From Saxidomus purpurata (taxonomy: Eukaryota > Mollusca > Bivalvia > Venerida > Veneridae), in contig JAFMSR010000010.1 of the NCBI GenBank assembly GCA_022818135.1, positions 16,185,222 to 16,249,221 of the forward strand: a stretch of DNA of 64,000 bases. The letters run 5' to 3'. This document shows positions 60,377 through 64,000 of the stretch, piece after piece; within the stretch, counting starts at the first letter, position 1; every line of letters starts with the position of its first letter. Below the pieces are notes generated by a model, which was given only the letters and a program-made list of their open reading frames with translations, ran no database searches and was not told the origin of the DNA. Both the position numbers and the translations under genes were made by a program.

Positions 60377-60651
60377 ATGGAAAAAGAAAACAAAGAAAAC
60401 CAAAATGACAAAAGCAGTGATAAACAAGCAGTTGAAGAAATGAAAAATAAATCAGATGGTGTTACTAAAACTAACTGTAAAGAAAACACAAATAGCGAGG
60501 ATAATGTCATAAATACGGGAAGAAATTCTATTGGTGGATTAAATTCAGTTGCTGAAGTCCAGGAAGGTCAAGAGAAGCCTACGTTTCAACGTATGCCAGT
60601 TGCAGGTACTACTATCAATAGGCGAATACCACATCTACATAAACTTGAGAA
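60377..60651 (+). CDS. Candidate first coding exon, charged low-complexity protein
   Basis: ATG at 60377 in the context AAAAATGG, preceded in frame by TAA at 60338. 91 codons plus two bases run to a strong donor AGAA|GTAAGTACG; reading through would stop at 60655. The N-terminal two thirds are rich in K, E, N and D (MEKENKENQNDKSSDKQ), likely disordered. The end is different and less biased (PTFQRMPVAGTTINRRIP). This is the best single exon candidate in the window: good start context, length, consensus donor. No domain is recognised and the following exon was not found before 64000. Confidence 0.42.
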
Positions 60652-63164
60652 GTAAGTACGAAAGATACCTTAACCCACGAATTATGGTTGTAACATTAGT
60701 TTAGAACTGTTGATACAGTGTAAAACGGTTATATACTGTCGGAAACATTTATTATAATGATTTTGGATCAAGCATTTTTCCAGACAACAAGATACTCCAA
60801 ACATATGTGTTAACACGCTCAGTTCAATTTAAGATCAGTACAGATTTCAACAGGGTTCCATTCTGATATAGACGGTTAGTGAGCTTGTAAAAGAATGATG
60901 GCCGTATGTCTGCCCGATTGATATCTGGCAATAAATGATATATGGGAAGTAATTTTGCTTGGAAAGAAGGTGTCCTTAGTTATGAATTGCTTAACGATTT
61001 AAGTTGACATTATAAAAGTAAAAACACTTCACTTTTATAAATGATTTTATGAAAGGAAACATTTCCCTTTTCAGATATTATAATAATTTCATTAACAAAG
61101 GTAAAATAGTTTTTAGGACCTATTTTGTGCCCCTTACCAGCAAATGGACAGATATTTAAATACATTAACGTTGTAGTTGTATTCATTAACGCTGTAATTG
61201 TAGTCATTTCTATTCCAATTGTAAGTCATAAAATGATACAGACGGGCTTTCAAATAGACACAGCTGCACTGAAATCTTAGGCAAATTTATACTTTTATAG
61301 TGTATATAAAATATAAGAACTCTAGTGTTATATTCATAAATAATACCAATGCCTTTTTACGGATATTTTTGGTTTAGCCAATAAGTGATATCTTAATATC
61401 GAATACCATAAATCGTGCATGAATGTTTGCAAAACTCTTCTCTTCTTGGACTTTTTTCCAAACTAAGATATACTTGATTAAAACGTCATGCACGTCTTTG
61501 ACATACTAACATTCTAAAAGGAATAATTCTAGTAAATTTGATATGTATTTGGCAGAATTTTGTTACTAAAACTACAGCAGGTACTGGAATGACACTTCAT
61601 AAAAATATTTTAGATAAGAAGCAAAACTCATAAGTATGTGTCATGTTCCTTCATACATATAACTATGTCCTACTAATCGGATTGCATAGATTTCATTTTC
61701 AGCTTTTCAAATACATGTAGTCCTGCATATCAACAACAAGATTCAGTTTATGTCGGAAACGCCATTACACTATAAATGCACATTTCATTGGAGAAGAATT
61801 ACGATCTAAACAACACTTTTATTCAATAAATATTGAGGCTACAACAATTTCCAATTAGTTTGTAATCGATAAATTGATATTCTTCTTTCAAAAAGGGATG
61901 AACGTTAAAAGTGAATGTCTTGACGTTATACCAACGTCGTCTCTAAATTAATTGCGATATGCATGCACATAGTCCAATCGAAATTGGTTCGTCATAGTTG
62001 ACATATCATGTGCAGTATGTACAAGAAATTAAAAGAAAATAGCTCAACAATGTGACCTACAATACTTGTTGAACTTATTTCCTGAAAGAGAGTTACAGAA
62101 TATCATTTTTTTACATTTTATCAAAATTCTTATACATTGTTAAACTGATCAAACGTTGTTTTTGAGTTCGGTATTCCGACTTTTATTTTCAATCCTGCTA
62201 GATACTGGCATTTCTATTTCAGTGCACAAGTAATTGCCTTGCAGTAGGATTGTTTTTGCAGTCTTTAACATTTGCAACATTATATTGGGGGTTGAATTGT
62301 CGCGAACCGTTTTACGATTCGCTAAAATTGCCAATAACATAGCAAATGTTAAAATTGAAACGGATTAAATACTGTATTGAATGATCATTATGACAATGCA
62401 GACGGCAAAATAGCCCCTACGTATTATTTACAGAACTATTACACACAGTTAGAAGAATGTAAATCGTTGGGAATTTCACAAGTGAGAAGAGAGAATATCT
62501 TTTACTACATACTTAACACTGTCAAGAGTGCTTTCAATTGCTGTCATAGTGATAAAATGATAATAACTAGGTTGATTCTATTGTTCAAGACCGATAAATA
62601 AAACAAGAGTACTAGAGAGGACACTTTCGGAAGGAAATGGAATTGAAGGTTATATCATTAGTGAAGGGAATTGGAAACTGGCGACTTTACCATTCTTTGA
62701 CGCACTTAAACAGAACCTAAAAGTCATCGTTTACCTTTTGCTGTCTCAAGAAATGTCATAGGACTTAACGAAATGTCTTGAAAGTAAAGCATTAAGCACA
62801 GCTAATTGCATATAGGATATTGTTAATGATGTTAATGAACAGGGAAATGTGTTACACACTTCAGCTTGCAGCTGTGAATATATAACTTGTATATGATATG
62901 TTAAACCAGCTATAAAATGTAGAAAATACAAGCTACTACAGGCACATGCTTCCTCTCTATCAATATTGTGTATGTTTCTATTAATCAGTCTGATATCTCT
63001 CGTTTTCTTGGATTCATCTGTCTTTTGAAAGTAAATGTGTCTACAGATTTCTGTCTGAAGACTTCTTGACATGGGATATTTATATTGTGTTGTCAATTGA
63101 CCTATACCTGTAAGGCAGCCAAGAAAGAATAAAACTTTAAATTACCCCACTTTTAACTTACCTG
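60652..63164. other. No gene recognised; possible first intron
   Basis: AT-rich with no repeat family seen. If 60377-60651 is real this is intronic. Longest frames are 62746-63096 on minus (116 codons) and 62377-62601 on plus (74 codons); neither has recognisable motifs or clear borders. Confidence 0.4.
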
Positions 63165-63800
63165 CCCTAGTGAGCTTTAACGACCGTTGGATGTCTGTTG
63201 TCCGTCCAAACGTGTTTCAAATGCCTTCTTCTCATAAACCAATTCATGGAATATAGATAAACGTGGCCAGAGGTATCTTTCTATGATTCTCTCTTAAATG
63301 TTTTCAAATGGTTCCGGTTAACTAAACAACATGGCCACCGGGGTAATAATTAAAAAAAACTCTTTCAAATTCTTCTTCAAAATCACAAGGCCCAGAACTT
63401 AGAATTTTGGTGCGAGGCATCATCTAGTGGACCTCTACCAAGTAAAACCTTTAAAAATCCTTTCCAGATCACAAGGCCTGAAGCTTAGATATTTAATATG
63501 TAGCATTGTCTAGTGGACCTCTATCAACTTTGTTTAATTCTTGCCCCTGGTGTCAATATTGGCCTCGCTCGGGTAACCCCTTGTTTTTATAATAATATTA
63601 AAATCCTCTTCTCCTAGACCGCATGGCCTGGACCTGCGATACTTAGTATATAGCATTGTCTGGTAGACCTGTACCAAGTTTGTTCAAATTATGAACCTGG
63701 GATCTCAATTGACCACATCCTAGGGGTCCATTGTCTACATACAGTATTATAGAAAAAATTCTGTGTTCCTATAGCAACCAGTGACTTACCTAGCAATCCC
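63165..63800 (+). mobile_element. Family F5 copy, decayed
   Basis: Opens ctgccctagtgagctttaacgacc (decayed hairpin arm), leader ttgtccgtcc, then about three units with aaatcacaaggcccagaacttag, agatcacaaggcctgaagcttagat and tagtggacctctacc. No 3' hairpin is seen; the end is set only where the phrases stop. Confidence 0.7.
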
Positions 63801-63851
63801 GTAGGAACAAATATCTTTACTTTGTTTAATTTGCAATAAGTGTCCCCACCC

Positions 63852-63901
63852 CTTTTATCGGCGCTATTTCTTGACAACCGCGTCTTTTATCGGCGCTATT
63901 T
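63852..63901. repeat. 32 bp direct repeat
   Basis: CTTTTATCGGCGCTATTT occurs at 63852-63869 and again at 63884-63901, separated by 14 bases. Confidence 0.85.
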
Positions 63902-64000
63902 TTACAACCATTAATGAAACTTCGTATTGTGATCGCCCGTTGTCCATTGTCTGTCGTCTGGTCTGTAATCAGTTTGTCCACACTTGCCTTGTTAACTCTC

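Noticed and set aside
62746..63096. 116-codon minus frame
   Set aside because: No motif, AT-biased composition and no splice or start context; within chance range for a 64 kb AT-rich window.

Overview
The window looks like a stretch of animal nuclear DNA, most probably from a bivalve mollusc (heterodont clam type). It is AT-rich and has no long open frames. It is crowded with interspersed elements made of a hairpin, a CGTCCGTCCGTC-type leader and about 145-170 bp tandem units carrying TCAAGGTCA-like motifs. This is the tandem-repeat-carrying element architecture known from bivalves as pearl or HINE-like elements. The organism call is an inference from repeat style, not from a recognised gene.

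No gene could be recognised by homology. A small number of candidate exons are listed at low confidence, chosen for an open frame, raised GC and splice-like borders. They lie at 3994-4209, 10923-11085 with 11616-11702, 12172-12291, 13529-13651, 14956-15150, 48611-48796, 55916-56447, 57580-57787 (minus), 59027-59293 and 60377-60651. Open frames of 60-100 codons occur by chance throughout this window, so each needs transcript support.

Layout. 0-10 kb: two decayed tandem-unit elements, a long T/G homopolymer tract and degenerate repeats. 10.9-16.3 kb: candidate exons interrupted by a 1.2 kb element. 16.9-26.0 and 27.9-34.05 kb: two diverged direct copies of one segment, each interrupted by insertions that the other lacks. 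34-38 kb: three further elements, one nested in another. 36-42.2 and 52.3-54.8 kb: a second direct segmental duplication. 42.3-45.1 kb: a 2.8 kb element with inverted arms of about 0.9 kb, containing a 114 bp foldback. 45.9-47.7 kb: a tandem-unit element split by an 885 bp terminal-inverted-repeat transposon with a TA target duplication. 49.5-51.35 kb: a ten-monomer array with an alternating 146/156 bp higher-order pattern. 55.9-60.7 kb: the densest set of candidate exons. 63.2 kb to the end: another decayed element.

The most interesting pattern is shared architecture. At least seven families that differ in sequence have the same termini: a 5' arm that folds on itself, the complement of that arm just inside the 3' end, a second short hairpin, then a tail such as CTCTTGTTT or CTAGTTT. 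This resembles the asymmetric ends of Helitron2/helentron-type non-autonomous elements and suggests that one mobilising machinery serves many unrelated cargo arrays.
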